Assembly (NCBI GenBank): GCA_963828625.1
Contig: CAWHEX010000002.1
Span: 62,001 to 126,000, forward strand
Length of the DNA stretch: 64,000 nucleotides
Reading direction: 5' to 3'
Source: PALSA-894 sp963828625
Lineage (GTDB): Bacteria; Pseudomonadota; Alphaproteobacteria; Rhizobiales; Xanthobacteraceae
Made by a program: the position numbers and the translations under genes. The notes under the pieces were generated by a model that saw only the letters and a program-made list of their open reading frames with translations, had not been told where the DNA came from and did not search any database. How positions within the stretch are numbered: position 1 is the first letter of the stretch; each line of letters begins with the position of its first letter. Shown here in pieces: positions 26,663 through 35,733 of this stretch.

Positions 26663-27406
26663 TCAGTCCTTGTCCAGTCCACCGGACACGTTGAGGCGTT
26701 CGGCCGTGATGTAGTCCGGCGCGTCGAACGCAAGCCACAGCACGGTCTCGGCGACTTCCTCCGGCTCGATCCGCCGGCCGACCGGGATGCGCGCGGTGCG
26801 CTCGGCGAGAAAATTCTCGATGTCGTTGCGTCCTTCGATGCGGGCAAGCTGTTCCTCGCTCACACGCTGCATCGGCGTGTCCATCATGCCGGGCGCAAGC
26901 GAATTGACGCGGATGCCGTGCGGCGCGAGCGCCACGGCGGCCGCGCGCGTGATCGCATCGACCGCGGCCTTCGAGGCCGCGTAGGCGGTGTAATTCGGCA
27001 GCGCCATGCGCGAGGCGGGCGAGGTGATGTTGATGATGCGGCCCGCCTTCTGCTCCTTCATGATGCGGCCTGCCGCAGCGGTCGCGAGCGCCAGCGCCTT
27101 GACGTTGAGCCCGAGCGTGCGGTCCCAGGTTTCGGCCTTCATCTCGAGGAAGGCCTCGCCCGCGCCAAAACCCGCATTGTTCACGAGCACGTCGAGCCCG
27201 CCCAGAAGCCTTGCACCATCCACGACCGCCTGTTCGGCGTTCGCGATCAGATCGACCGCGAGCGCGTGCCCGGCGCAGGCCTTCGCGACGGCTTCAGCTC
27301 CGGCTCGATCGATATCGGCGACGACAACCTTCGCGCCGCGCTGCGCGGCCCCGAGCGCGACCGCGCGGCCGAGCCCGCTTGCGCCGCCTGTCACCAGAAG
27401 GCGCAC
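26663..27406 (-). CDS. Short-chain dehydrogenase/reductase
   Basis: This 247-residue NAD(P)-dependent oxidoreductase of the classical SDR family shows the cofactor motif TGGASGLG (residues 6-13). NNAG and the catalytic Ser-Tyr-Lys set (NITSPAS, then YAASK) are also present. The C-terminal part VGRRIEPEEVAETVLWLAFD and SGGLDKD is typical. It lies six bases beyond the stop of the upstream flavin monooxygenase-like gene, so the two are probably co-transcribed. Substrate unknown; family members reduce ketones or oxidise secondary alcohols. Confidence 0.88.
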   Translation of the reverse strand: MRLLVTGGASGLGRAVALGAAQRGAKVVVADIDRAGAEAVAKACAGHALAVDLIANAEQAVVDGARLLGGLDVLVNNAGFGAGEAFLEMKAETWDRTLGLNVKALALATAAAGRIMKEQKAGRIINITSPASRMALPNYTAYAASKAAVDAITRAAAVALAPHGIRVNSLAPGMMDTPMQRVSEEQLARIEGRNDIENFLAERTARIPVGRRIEPEEVAETVLWLAFDAPDYITAERLNVSGGLDKD

Positions 27407-27412
27407 GGCCGC

Positions 27413-28585
27413 CTACGCCTTGCTCGCCTGATGCTTGTCGATCGCGGCCTGCACGGCCTTCTGCATCTCCACGCCGGCGGTTGCGTGTTTGCCCTTGGCG
27501 TCGTCGTAGCTGATGGTGCGCAACTCGTTGGCGTTCTGCTGGAAGTGCGGGTGAACATAGCGCGCCATCAGTTCGTAGGAGCGCTTGGTCGCCGCCCAGT
27601 CGGCCCAGTTGTGCGCGAGCAGCAGGATGCCGCCGAGGCCGCCGTTCGAGCCTTTCCACAGCCGCTCGAAATGGCGGACGCAGTCTTCCGGCGTGCCGAT
27701 GCAGGCGAGGCCCGACGTGGTGAGATAGTCGGCCGGATCGCTGTCGATGCCGGGCGGAATGATCGGGAAGGTCGCGACCTCGCTGAAATAGCGATTGAAG
27801 TCCTTCAGCCCGAACTTCACCTCCTCGCGCGCCTGCTCGCGCGTCTCGGCCACATGCGCGAACGTCACGATGCGCCACTTGCGGCGGTCCGCCGTCTTGC
27901 CGTTCTTGCGCGCGGCCTCCTCGTAGACGCCCCAGTTGCTGGCATGCGCCTTGAGCGCATCGTCCGAGGTGCCGCCGAGCGAGAGCATGCCGATGCCGTG
28001 CTTGCCGGCCTGCAGCGCGCCGGTCGGCGAACGCGCGGAGGCGACCGCCATCTCCATCGTGGGCTGCGAGTAGCTCTTGAGCTGAAGCCGCGCCTCGCGC
28101 AGGTCGAACCAGTCGGTCTTCTTTGTCACCGTGCGGCCCTGCATCAACTCCACGATGACGTCGAGCGCCTCGTCGAGCTTGCGCCGCTGGTCCGCCGCCG
28201 CAAGGCCCATCTTGTCGGCATCGTAGACGAGCGAGCCGGGGCCGACGCCGAACATCGCGCGCCCGCGCGCCTGGTAGTCGAGTTGCGTCATGCGGCCCGC
28301 GAGCGTGAAGGGATTGTGATAGGGCAGCGAAACGACGCCGGTGCCGAGCCGGATGTGGCGCGTGCGCTCCACCGCCTGCGCGATGAACATCTCCGGGCAG
28401 GCGATGATCTCGAAGCCGGCCGAATGGTGCTCGCCGATCCAGGCCTCGTGGTAGTTCAGCTTGTCGAGGTGGACCAGCAGGTCCATGTCGCGTTCGAGTG
28501 CGAGCAGCGGGTTCTCGTTGACGGGATGAAACGGCGCGAGAAAGACGCCCGTTTTCACATAGCGGTCGCTGGTCACATCGGTCAT
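27413..28585 (-). CDS. LLM-class flavin-dependent oxidoreductase (luciferase-like)
   Basis: This protein of about 390 residues has the bacterial luciferase-like TIM-barrel fold, which uses reduced flavin and oxygen. Marks are VFLAPFHPVNENPLLALERD, the segment WIGEHHSAGFEI, RLGTGVVSLPYHNP and GVGPGSLVYDA. I chose the ATG at 28585 (MTDVTSDRYVKTG) because the in-frame extension to 28777 is not protein-like and would run through the divergent promoter region. The 167 bases up to the divergent aldolase gene likely hold both promoters. Substrate not identifiable. Confidence 0.88.
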   Translation of the reverse strand: MTDVTSDRYVKTGVFLAPFHPVNENPLLALERDMDLLVHLDKLNYHEAWIGEHHSAGFEIIACPEMFIAQAVERTRHIRLGTGVVSLPYHNPFTLAGRMTQLDYQARGRAMFGVGPGSLVYDADKMGLAAADQRRKLDEALDVIVELMQGRTVTKKTDWFDLREARLQLKSYSQPTMEMAVASARSPTGALQAGKHGIGMLSLGGTSDDALKAHASNWGVYEEAARKNGKTADRRKWRIVTFAHVAETREQAREEVKFGLKDFNRYFSEVATFPIIPPGIDSDPADYLTTSGLACIGTPEDCVRHFERLWKGSNGGLGGILLLAHNWADWAATKRSYELMARYVHPHFQQNANELRTISYDDAKGKHATAGVEMQKAVQAAIDKHQASKA

Positions 28586-28752
28586 GAGGCCCGGTCCCCG
28601 GTTTCGCGGCTCCTGGATCGTAGCGGGTGCTTCCCGATTAACAACCGGGGGCCGCATGGCAGGCACGCGGGAAACCCCCGCCCCTTGCGCATGGCGGCGG
28701 TTTGGTGGGACCGTTCGGGCGTTACAAACAAGAGCAAAGGGGCGGACGTTCG

Positions 28753-29529
28753 ATGCGGGGGAATCCGGTTCGCGCAAAGCTGCGCAAGGGCGGCGTTGCG
28801 TTCGGCCACATGGCGTTCGAGTTCTTCACGCCGGGCATCTGCCAGATCATGGCGAACGCCGGCTGCGAGTTCTGCATCTTCGACACCGAGCACTCGGGCG
28901 TCGGCATCGAGACGATCAAGCAGCAGGCGGCGTTCGCGCGCGGCACCGGCCTCGTGCCTTTGGCGCGCGTGCCGGGCTCGCACTATCACCTGATCGCGCC
29001 GATGCTCGATGCGGGCGTCATGGGCATCATGGTGCCGATGGTCGAGAGCGCCAAGCAGGCGGCCGATATCGCGAAATGGTGCCGATATCGCCCGCAAGGG
29101 GAGCGCGGGCTTGCGTTCGGCATGGCGCATGACGACTACAAGGGCGGCGACCACATCAAGGCAATGAAGGAGGCGAACGAGCGCACGCTTGTGATCGCGC
29201 TGATCGAGACGAAGGCCGGCATCGAGAACGTCGAAGCCATCATGGCGACGCCCGGCATCGACATCGGCTGGCTCGGCCACTTCGACCTCACCAACGCGCT
29301 CGGCATCGACGGGCAGTTCGACCATCCGCGCTACAAGGCATCCGCCAAGGCGCTGGTGCGCGCGTGCGAGAAGAACAAGAAGGCCGCGGGGTTCCTCGCC
29401 GGCGACGTGAAGACCGGGAAACAATATCTCGACTGGGGTTTCCGCGCGCTCGCCTACGGTGTGGACAGCGTCCTGCTGCAGAGTGCGCTCAAGGCCGGCA
29501 TCGACGGCATGCGCGGACGCAAAAGCTGA
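28753..29529 (+). CDS. HpcH/HpaI-family aldolase/lyase
   Basis: This 258-residue TIM-barrel class II (metal-dependent) aldolase is similar to 4-hydroxy-2-oxo-heptanedioate and 2-dehydro-3-deoxy-glucarate aldolases, which split hydroxy-keto acids to pyruvate and an aldehyde. Marks are FCIFDTEHSG, LARVPGS, GVMGIMVPMVESA, ERGLAFG and the metal-ligand segment ALIETKAGIENVEAI. I chose the ATG at 28753 rather than an upstream TTG at 28702. GGGGCGG lies before it. It is divergent from the flavin oxidoreductase gene and 75 bases ahead of an amino-acid receptor gene. Exact substrate unknown. Confidence 0.85.
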   Translation: MRGNPVRAKLRKGGVAFGHMAFEFFTPGICQIMANAGCEFCIFDTEHSGVGIETIKQQAAFARGTGLVPLARVPGSHYHLIAPMLDAGVMGIMVPMVESAKQAADIAKWCRYRPQGERGLAFGMAHDDYKGGDHIKAMKEANERTLVIALIETKAGIENVEAIMATPGIDIGWLGHFDLTNALGIDGQFDHPRYKASAKALVRACEKNKKAAGFLAGDVKTGKQYLDWGFRALAYGVDSVLLQSALKAGIDGMRGRKS

Positions 29530-29604
29530 AGGCACAACCAGAAGAACGCTGCCGCCGGCTCGCAAGGCGGACTAGGATCAAGCCAACAACATCGGGAGGA
29601 GACC

Positions 29605-30396
29605 ATGACAGTCCGACTGTTCGCGGCCGCGTGCGCCGCATTGCTTGCCTGCGCCATCGGCTCGCACACCGCTGACGCACAGGCGCTCGACCGCATCCTG
29701 AAGGACAAGAAGATCCGCATCACGGCGGAAGTGACCTCGCCGCCGTTCGGCATTCTCGACAAGGACAACAAGCCGACCGGCTCCGAAATCGAGACCGCGC
29801 GCCAGCTCGCGAAGGACCTCGGCGTCGAGCTTGAGCTCGTGCAGGTGACCGGCCCGCAGCGCATCCCGGCGCTCTTGTCGGACCGCGCTGATCTCGCGAT
29901 CTCGTCGCTCTCGATCACCACCGACCGCGCGAAGTCGGTGTGGTTCTCCAGCCCGCACGGCGCGCTGTCGATCGTCATCGGCGCCGGCAAGAACGTGAAC
30001 ATCAAGAGCGCGGCCGACCTCGCCGGCAAGCGGATCGGCATGACGCGCGCGACGCTCGAAGAACAGGTCGTTCCGAAGGTCGCGCCTCCGGGCACCAACA
30101 TCGTGTTCTTCGACGAGCACGCCGCCACGCAGCAGGCGCTGCTCTCCGGTCAGGTCGATGCGATCGGCGGCGCGGCGTTCCTGATCAACGCACTTGCCCA
30201 GCGCAATCCCGACAAGGGCATCGAGAGCAAGTTCACCGTGACGACGGCGTTCTACGGCATCGCCGTGAAGCCCGGCAATGTCGACCTGCTGCAATGGGTG
30301 AACACCTGGGTGTTCGTGAACAAGCAGAACGGCGTGCTGGCGAAGATCTACAAGGAGCACACCGGCGTCGATCTGGTCGAACTGCCGCCGCTGTAA
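29605..30396 (+). CDS. Polar amino-acid ABC transporter substrate-binding protein
   Basis: This 263-residue periplasmic receptor has the SBP_bac_3 fold. A signal peptide spans residues 1-25 (ending HTADA-QALD). The ligand pocket segments ITAEVTSPPFGILDKDNKPTG and DLAISSLSITTDRAKSVWFS follow, with the arginine usual for amino-acid carboxylate binding. The ribosome site GGGAGGAG is strong. Two permease genes follow, but no ATPase gene is seen in the window, so the importer would borrow an ATPase encoded elsewhere. Confidence 0.9.
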   Translation: MTVRLFAAACAALLACAIGSHTADAQALDRILKDKKIRITAEVTSPPFGILDKDNKPTGSEIETARQLAKDLGVELELVQVTGPQRIPALLSDRADLAISSLSITTDRAKSVWFSSPHGALSIVIGAGKNVNIKSAADLAGKRIGMTRATLEEQVVPKVAPPGTNIVFFDEHAATQQALLSGQVDAIGGAAFLINALAQRNPDKGIESKFTVTTAFYGIAVKPGNVDLLQWVNTWVFVNKQNGVLAKIYKEHTGVDLVELPPL

Positions 30397-30417
30397 ATCG
30401 CGAACTCTGCTGGGTCG

Positions 30418-30439
30418 CCCTCCCCCTGAAAGGGGAGGG
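30418..30439. repeat. GC-rich hairpin of the dispersed CCCTCCCC type
   Basis: A perfect 8-base-pair stem (CCCTCCCC, loop CTGAAA, GGGGAGGG) is followed by TTGGGGTGGGG. From general knowledge, very similar intergenic elements occur in many copies in alphaproteobacterial genomes. Only one copy is in this window, so its repeat nature cannot be tested here. It lies between receptor and permease genes and provides the G-rich ribosome site of the permease. Confidence 0.6.
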
Positions 30440-30444
30440 TTGGG

Positions 30445-31128
30445 GTGGGGCGTCGCGTGACCTACGTCTTTCAGTTCGGCATCGTCTTCGACAAATTCCC
30501 GTCGCTGCTCGAAGGCGCGTGGCTCACCATACGGCTCGCCGCGATGGCGATGCTGCTCGGCCTCATCGTGGCGGTGATCTGTGCTTACCTCCGCACGTCG
30601 GGGCCGAAGCCGGTGCGCGCGTTGGTCGCCGCCTACGTGGAGGGCATCCGCAACACGCCGTTCCTGGTGCAGCTCTACATCATCTATTTCTCGCTTCCCG
30701 CGACCGGCATCCGCCTCGAAGCGAACGAGGCCGCGCTGGTCGCGATGGTCATCAGCCTCGGCGCTTACGCGACCGAAATCGTGCGCGCCGGCATACAGTC
30801 CGTGCCTGTCGGGCAGATCGAAGTCGGCCTCGCGCTCGGCCTCAAGCGCCTGCAGATTTATCGGTTCATCGTGCTGTTTCCCGCCATCAAGGCGGTGTTT
30901 CCCGCGCTCGCGAGCCAGTTCATCCTGCTGCTGCTCGGCTCGTCGGTCGTCTCGGCGATCTCCGCCAATGAGCTGACCGCCATCGCCAACACGCTGCAAT
31001 CGACGACCTTCCGCGCCTTCGAGGTCTACATCGTGGTGACGCTGATGTACCTCGCGATCGCGCTCGCGTTCCGCGGATTTTTCGCGAGCGTCTACTGGTT
31101 CGTGTTCGTGCGTGGACGAGGGCGATAG
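30445..31128 (+). CDS. Polar amino-acid ABC transporter permease (HisM/GlnP type)
   Basis: This 227-residue inner-membrane permease has about five helices. It carries the family segment YVEGIRNTPFLVQLYIIYF near residue 70 and the ATPase contact loop VPVGQIEVGLALGLKRLQIYR. The start is uncertain: GTG at 30445 lies six bases after GGGGAGGG, and a second GTG at 30457 would give VTYVFQFG. The gene ends one base before the next permease gene starts. It works with the receptor at 29605 and the partner permease downstream. Confidence 0.88.
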   Translation: MGRRVTYVFQFGIVFDKFPSLLEGAWLTIRLAAMAMLLGLIVAVICAYLRTSGPKPVRALVAAYVEGIRNTPFLVQLYIIYFSLPATGIRLEANEAALVAMVISLGAYATEIVRAGIQSVPVGQIEVGLALGLKRLQIYRFIVLFPAIKAVFPALASQFILLLLGSSVVSAISANELTAIANTLQSTTFRAFEVYIVVTLMYLAIALAFRGFFASVYWFVFVRGRGR

Positions 31129-31795
31129 ATGCGCGCGTTCTCGCTCAACGATTTCTGGTTCATCCTGATGGCAACACGCTGGACCGTAGTGCTGTCGCTG
31201 CTTTCGTTCGCGCTCGGCGGGTTGCTCGGCGCCGTCATCGCAATCCTGCGCATCTCACGCTTCGCCCCGCTGCGGCTCGCGGCGGCGGGCTATGTGCAGC
31301 TCTTTCAGGGAACGCCGCTGCTGATGCAGCTATTCCTCATTTACTACGGCCTGAGCCTGTTCGGACTGCGGCTCGACGCGTGGACCGCCGTCACCATCGC
31401 CTACACGGTCTATGCGGCGGCATTCCTCGGCGACATCTGGCGCGGCTGCATCCAGGCGATCCCGAAGGAGCAGTGGGAAGCCTCGCGCGCGCTCGCGCTT
31501 CAGCTATCCCCACCAGCTGCTGCTGGTGATCATGCCCCAGGCGGTGCGCATCGCGATCCCGCCGACGGTCGGCTTCCTCGTGCAGCTCGTGAAGGCGACC
31601 GCGGTTGCGTCGATCATCGGCTTCGTCGAGCTGACGCGCGCCGGACAACTCATGACCAATGCGACGTTCCAGCCGATGATCGTCTATCCGATCGTCGCGG
31701 GACTTTACTTCGCGCTGTGCTGGCCGCTGTCGGTCTGGTCGCAGCATCTTGAAAAGCGGTTGCGTGTCGAAAACGCAATCGGCCGCCGCAAATAA
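31129..31795 (+). pseudogene. Second polar amino-acid ABC transporter permease, one frameshift
   Basis: This partner permease has about 221 codons (family segment YVQLFQGTPLLMQLFLIYYG). The frame breaks near 31496 in CTCGCGCTTCAGC: SRALAL lies before it and FSYPHQLLLVIMPQAVRIA after it. Restoring one GC gives ALARFSYPHQ, the expected contact-loop sequence. The second frame runs to a TAA at 31795 and ends with EKRLRVENAIGRRK. It starts immediately after the first permease gene stops and is followed ten bases later by a dehydrogenase gene. Confidence 0.82.
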
Positions 31796-31805
31796 GGAGA
31801 AACAG

Positions 31806-32708
31806 ATGAGCAAGCAAAAGATCGGCTACATCGGCGTTGGGCTGATGGGTCACGGCGCCGCGAAGAACATTCTGGATAATGGTCATCCGCTGACGATCAT
31901 GGGCCATCGCAACCGCGTGCCGGTCGACGATCTGCTCAGGCGGGGCGCGAAGGAAGGAAAGAGCGCGGCCGAGGTCGCGCGCGGCAGCGACATTCTTTTT
32001 CTCTGCCTCCCCTCCTCGGTCGAGGTCGAAGCGACGGTGTATGGCGCGGGCGGCGTGCTCGAAGGCGCGCATGCGGGACTGATCGTGGTCGATTCCACGA
32101 CCGCCGATCCAAACTCCACGCGCCGCATCGCCGAAGACCTGAAGAAGAAAGGCGCGCGCATGCTGGACGCGCCGCTCGGTCGCACGCCGAAGGAGGCGGA
32201 GGAAGGCAAGCTTTCGACCTATGTGGGCGGCGATCCCGACACGGTGAAAGCCGTGAGGCGGGTGTTCGAGTGCTACGCCGACACAATCGTCGAGGTCGGC
32301 CCGCTCGGCATGGGCCACACGCTCAAGCTCATCAACAATTTCATCTCGATCGGCACTTGCGCGATCATCTCCGAAGCCGCCGCGACCGCCGCGAAGGTCG
32401 GCGTCGACATGCGCAAATTCTACGAGGTGATCTCGGCGGGCGGCGCCAACAGCAAGATGTTCCAGATGGTGATGCCGTGGGTGCTGGAGGGAGACGACAG
32501 CCACCTGAAAGGGCCGCTGCGCATCGCCGGCAAGGACCTGCGCTTCTATACCAAGCTTGCCGAGCAGGCCCCGGCCGCCGCCTTCATCGCGCAGGCGGTG
32601 AACCAGACGCTGCAGTTGTTCAACACGCGCGGCCACGGCGACCGGTTTCTTCCGGTGCTGCCGGGACTTATCGCGGAGCTGAACGGCGCGAAAATCCGGG
32701 ATTTGTAG
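31806..32708 (+). CDS. NAD(P)-dependent beta-hydroxyacid dehydrogenase (3-hydroxyisobutyrate dehydrogenase-like)
   Basis: This 300-residue enzyme has a Rossmann fold (IGYIGVGLMGHGAAKNIL, residues 6-23) and the family motif DAPLGRTPKEAEEGKL. The catalytic lysine lies in GHTLKLINNF. Relatives oxidise 3-hydroxyisobutyrate, tartronate semialdehyde or glutamate-type hydroxy acids. The ATG at 31806 has AAGGAG before it; the in-frame extension to 31749 overlaps the permease gene and is rejected. With the HpcH-type aldolase upstream, which makes or splits small keto-aldehydes, it may finish a hydroxy-acid route imported by the ABC system. That is inference. Confidence 0.87.
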   Translation: MSKQKIGYIGVGLMGHGAAKNILDNGHPLTIMGHRNRVPVDDLLRRGAKEGKSAAEVARGSDILFLCLPSSVEVEATVYGAGGVLEGAHAGLIVVDSTTADPNSTRRIAEDLKKKGARMLDAPLGRTPKEAEEGKLSTYVGGDPDTVKAVRRVFECYADTIVEVGPLGMGHTLKLINNFISIGTCAIISEAAATAAKVGVDMRKFYEVISAGGANSKMFQMVMPWVLEGDDSHLKGPLRIAGKDLRFYTKLAEQAPAAAFIAQAVNQTLQLFNTRGHGDRFLPVLPGLIAELNGAKIRDL

Positions 32709-32836
32709 GCGTTTACGCGGCGCGAATGCAACGAATGCCGCTGCCGGATGCAGCATTATTTGCATTCCTGCATTGAACTGCCCGGCCCGTGAGGCGTTGG
32801 GAACCGACGGATCTTTGTTTTCGGGTTTTCGGGCTC

Positions 32837-34945
32837 ATGGGCGTTTTTCAGCCAGGACGGAATGTTTGGCGCATCGAACGCGCGGAGCGCGCGTCGGTGC
32901 TGATCGACGCCGGCGCGTTCTTCGGCGCCGTGCGCGAAGCGTTGCTGCAGGCGCAGCGCAATGTCTTCATCATCGGCTGGGATCTCGACAGCCGCACGCG
33001 GCTGGTCGGCGAGGACTGCGAGGCGCATGACGGCTGGCCGGTCACGCTGCGCGAGTTTCTCACCAGGCTCGTGAACGAGCGCCCCGAACTGACCGTCCAT
33101 TTGCTCGCCTGGGATTACGCCGTCCTCTATGCGCTGGAGCGCGAGACGTTTCCCTCGCTCAAGCTCGGCTGGAATACGCCCGACCGCGTGCGCTTCCGCC
33201 TCGACAATGCGGTGCCGGTCGGCTCCTCGCATCATCAGAAAATCATCGTCGTGGATGATGCGCTCGCGTTCTCCGGCGGCCTCGACCTGACCATCCGCCG
33301 CTGGGACACGTGCCAGCACGAGGCCAATCATCCGCAGCGATGCGATCCGGCCGGACAGCCCTATCGCCCGTTCCACGACGTGCAGATGATGGTCGACGGC
33401 GATGCCGCGCTCGCGCTCGCCGAGCTCGCACGCGAGCGCTGGGCGCGCGCGACGGCCGAGCAAATTCCGGTCGCGCCTGTGGGTTCGCCGTGGCCGCAGT
33501 CCGTTACGCCGGACATACGGGCGACCGAGATCGCGATTGCGCGCACGCTGCCGGAATATCTGGAGCAAGAAGAAGTCCGCGAGGCCGAGGTTCTGTTCCA
33601 CGACATGATCGCGCAGGCCGAGCAATCGATCTACATCGAGAACCAGTTCGTCACCTGCGCGGCTTTCGCCGAGTCGCTCGCGAAGCACATGCGCAAGCAT
33701 CCGGACATCGAGGCTGTGATCGTCGCGCCGCGCTCTTACAACTCATGGGTCGAAAGCCACACGATGCGCAACGGCCGCATCCGCTTCGCCAATATCCTGC
33801 GCGATGCCGGCGTGATCGACCGCGTGCGGCTGCTCTATCCCGAGGTTTGTGCCGGCGAGCAGATGACCGACACGATGGTGCATTCCAAGGTGATGATCAT
33901 CGACGACCGGTGGCTGCGCATCGGGTCGGCCAATCTCAACAACCGCTCGATGGGCACCGACAGCGAGTGCGATCTCGCGCTCGAAGCGGCAGACGACGGC
34001 CAGCGCGGCGCCATCCGGGCGATCCGCGCACGCCTGCTCGCCGACCATTGCGGCGCGACCGAACAGGGCGCCGCAGAGGCGATTGCGGCGCACGGACTTC
34101 TGCGCGCTGCCGAAATGCTTTCCGCGCGCGGCCACCGCCTGCGCGCGATCGACGACGGCACACCGGACGAAGGCGAGCTTGCCGGATACATCGAGGCCAT
34201 CGCCGATCCGGCGCGCCCGGTGCAGAGCGCCGACCTGATCCCGCCGCTCGATATCGGGCCCCTGCCCCGGCGCAAGTGGCCGATGTTCGCCAAACTTGCA
34301 GGTGTCGTCGCGCTGTTCGGAGGCCTCGCGGTCGCGTGGCACTATCCGCCGCTCTCGCAGATCGCGAAGCCCGACAGCATCGGACCGATGCTGCAATCGC
34401 TCGCCGCCGAGCCATGGGCGCCGATCCTGATCATCGGCATCTATCTGGTCGGCGGGCTGATCGCCTTCCCGGTGCTGGTGCTGATCGCCGCGACGGCCGC
34501 GGCCTTTGGGCCCGTCGCCGGATTGCTGTACGCTACCATCGGCGCGCTCGCGAGCGCGGTCGTCACCTATGCGGTCGGCGCGCTGCTCGGCCGCGATACG
34601 CTGCGCGGCGTGATCGGGCCGCGGCTGCGGCGCGTGCAGCGGCGCATCGTCAAGGGCGGCGTGCTCGCCATCGCGGCGATCCGCATGGTGCCGCTTGCGC
34701 CGTTCACGGTGGTCAATCTCGTCGCGGGCGCGAGCGATATCCGGCTCGGCGCCTATGTGGCGGGAACGCTGATCGGCATGGCGCCGGGCCTGCTCGTCAT
34801 GTCGGCGCTCGGACACCAGTTCATGCGCGTGCTGAGCGAGCCGAAGCCCCTCCACTTTGCGCTGCTGGCGGCATTCATTCTCGTGTGGCTCGCCTTCGCG
34901 GGCGGCGTGCAATTGCTCGTCACAAGATTTGGAAGAAGCGCTTGA
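32837..34945 (+). CDS. Phospholipase D-like protein fused to a VTT/TVP38 membrane domain
   Basis: This 702-residue protein has two HKD motifs of the phospholipase D superfamily: H133-x-K135-x4-D140 (HQKIIVVD) and H349-x-K351-x4-D356 (HSKVMIID). Both are followed by the usual GSxN-type stretches (FSGGLDLT; IGSANLNNRSMGTDSE). From about residue 505 a membrane region carries the VTT domain (LIGIYLVGG type helix, FGPVAGLLYATIGALASAVVTY, MVPLAPFTVVNLVAG). It likely hydrolyses or transfers phosphatidyl groups at the inner membrane. The ATG at 32837 lacks a clear ribosome site. Its stop overlaps the next gene by four bases. Confidence 0.9.
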   Translation: MGVFQPGRNVWRIERAERASVLIDAGAFFGAVREALLQAQRNVFIIGWDLDSRTRLVGEDCEAHDGWPVTLREFLTRLVNERPELTVHLLAWDYAVLYALERETFPSLKLGWNTPDRVRFRLDNAVPVGSSHHQKIIVVDDALAFSGGLDLTIRRWDTCQHEANHPQRCDPAGQPYRPFHDVQMMVDGDAALALAELARERWARATAEQIPVAPVGSPWPQSVTPDIRATEIAIARTLPEYLEQEEVREAEVLFHDMIAQAEQSIYIENQFVTCAAFAESLAKHMRKHPDIEAVIVAPRSYNSWVESHTMRNGRIRFANILRDAGVIDRVRLLYPEVCAGEQMTDTMVHSKVMIIDDRWLRIGSANLNNRSMGTDSECDLALEAADDGQRGAIRAIRARLLADHCGATEQGAAEAIAAHGLLRAAEMLSARGHRLRAIDDGTPDEGELAGYIEAIADPARPVQSADLIPPLDIGPLPRRKWPMFAKLAGVVALFGGLAVAWHYPPLSQIAKPDSIGPMLQSLAAEPWAPILIIGIYLVGGLIAFPVLVLIAATAAAFGPVAGLLYATIGALASAVVTYAVGALLGRDTLRGVIGPRLRRVQRRIVKGGVLAIAAIRMVPLAPFTVVNLVAGASDIRLGAYVAGTLIGMAPGLLVMSALGHQFMRVLSEPKPLHFALLAAFILVWLAFAGGVQLLVTRFGRSA

Positions 34946-35649
34946 ACGGTTCGGCCGGAACGGTCCGCATTCTCACCTGGAACATCCACGGGGCGCTCGG
35001 GCGCAACCCGCGCTTCGACCTTGCGCGCGTGGTCGCGCTGATCGACCGCTGGGATCCGCACATCGTCGCGCTGCAGGAAGTCAACTCGCGGCGCGACAAG
35101 GAGTCCGGCATCAATCCGTTCGAGTTTCTCCAGCAGAAACTGGGCGAACACGGCATCGGCGCGAAGTCGATCACGACCGACGACGGCGACTACGGGCAGA
35201 TGCTCATCAGCCGCTGGCCGCTGACCGAGACCGTGATCCACGACCTCTCGTTTCAGGAGCGCGAGCCGCGCCGCGCGATCGAAAGCACGATCGCGACCGA
35301 GTTCGGCGCGTTGCAGTTCGTCGCCACGCATCTGGGCCTGAGCCTGCACGAGCGGCGCGCGCAGGTGGACAAACTGCTCGATATCGCCGGCCGCAAGCTC
35401 GGCTTGATCGTGGTGGCGGGCGATTTCAACGACTGGTTCTGGGCCGGATCGGTCCGCACCGCGCTCGGCCATGCGCTGCCGGACCACACGCGTTTCCGCA
35501 CCTACCCGTCGCGGCTTCCGCTGCTGCGCCTCGACGGCATCTATTGCCGCCCCGTCGGCGCGTTGACCAACGCCTTCACCGACCCCGAAGCGCGGCATAT
35601 TTCCGATCATCTGCCGGTCATCGCCGATGTGCGCATAGCGGGGCATTGA
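34942..35649 (+). CDS. Endonuclease/exonuclease/phosphatase (EEP) family hydrolase
   Basis: This protein of about 235 residues has the EEP fold: N14 in LTWNIHG, E46 in ALQEVNS, the Asp-Asn pair in VAGDFNDW, and the final SDHLP. These bind a metal and attack a phosphodiester or phosphomonoester. The best start is a TTG at 34942 that overlaps the stop of the phospholipase D gene, so translation is coupled. No signal peptide is visible. Together the two enzymes may handle a phospholipid or its head group; nucleic acid is the other possible substrate. Confidence 0.85.
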   Translation: MNGSAGTVRILTWNIHGALGRNPRFDLARVVALIDRWDPHIVALQEVNSRRDKESGINPFEFLQQKLGEHGIGAKSITTDDGDYGQMLISRWPLTETVIHDLSFQEREPRRAIESTIATEFGALQFVATHLGLSLHERRAQVDKLLDIAGRKLGLIVVAGDFNDWFWAGSVRTALGHALPDHTRFRTYPSRLPLLRLDGIYCRPVGALTNAFTDPEARHISDHLPVIADVRIAGH

Positions 35650-35733
35650 AGGCGCAGGCTTGCCAACCTCCAAGGCCGTTGTGACACTGCGCTGGCTATC
35701 GCCGCGCCGTCCTGCCTAAGAGGAATTTCCCAA

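Noticed and set aside
32724..32767. Cluster of GAATGC/GCATTC repeats before the phospholipase D gene
   Set aside because: The arms are short and imperfect, no U run follows, and no clear promoter or operator pattern emerges.
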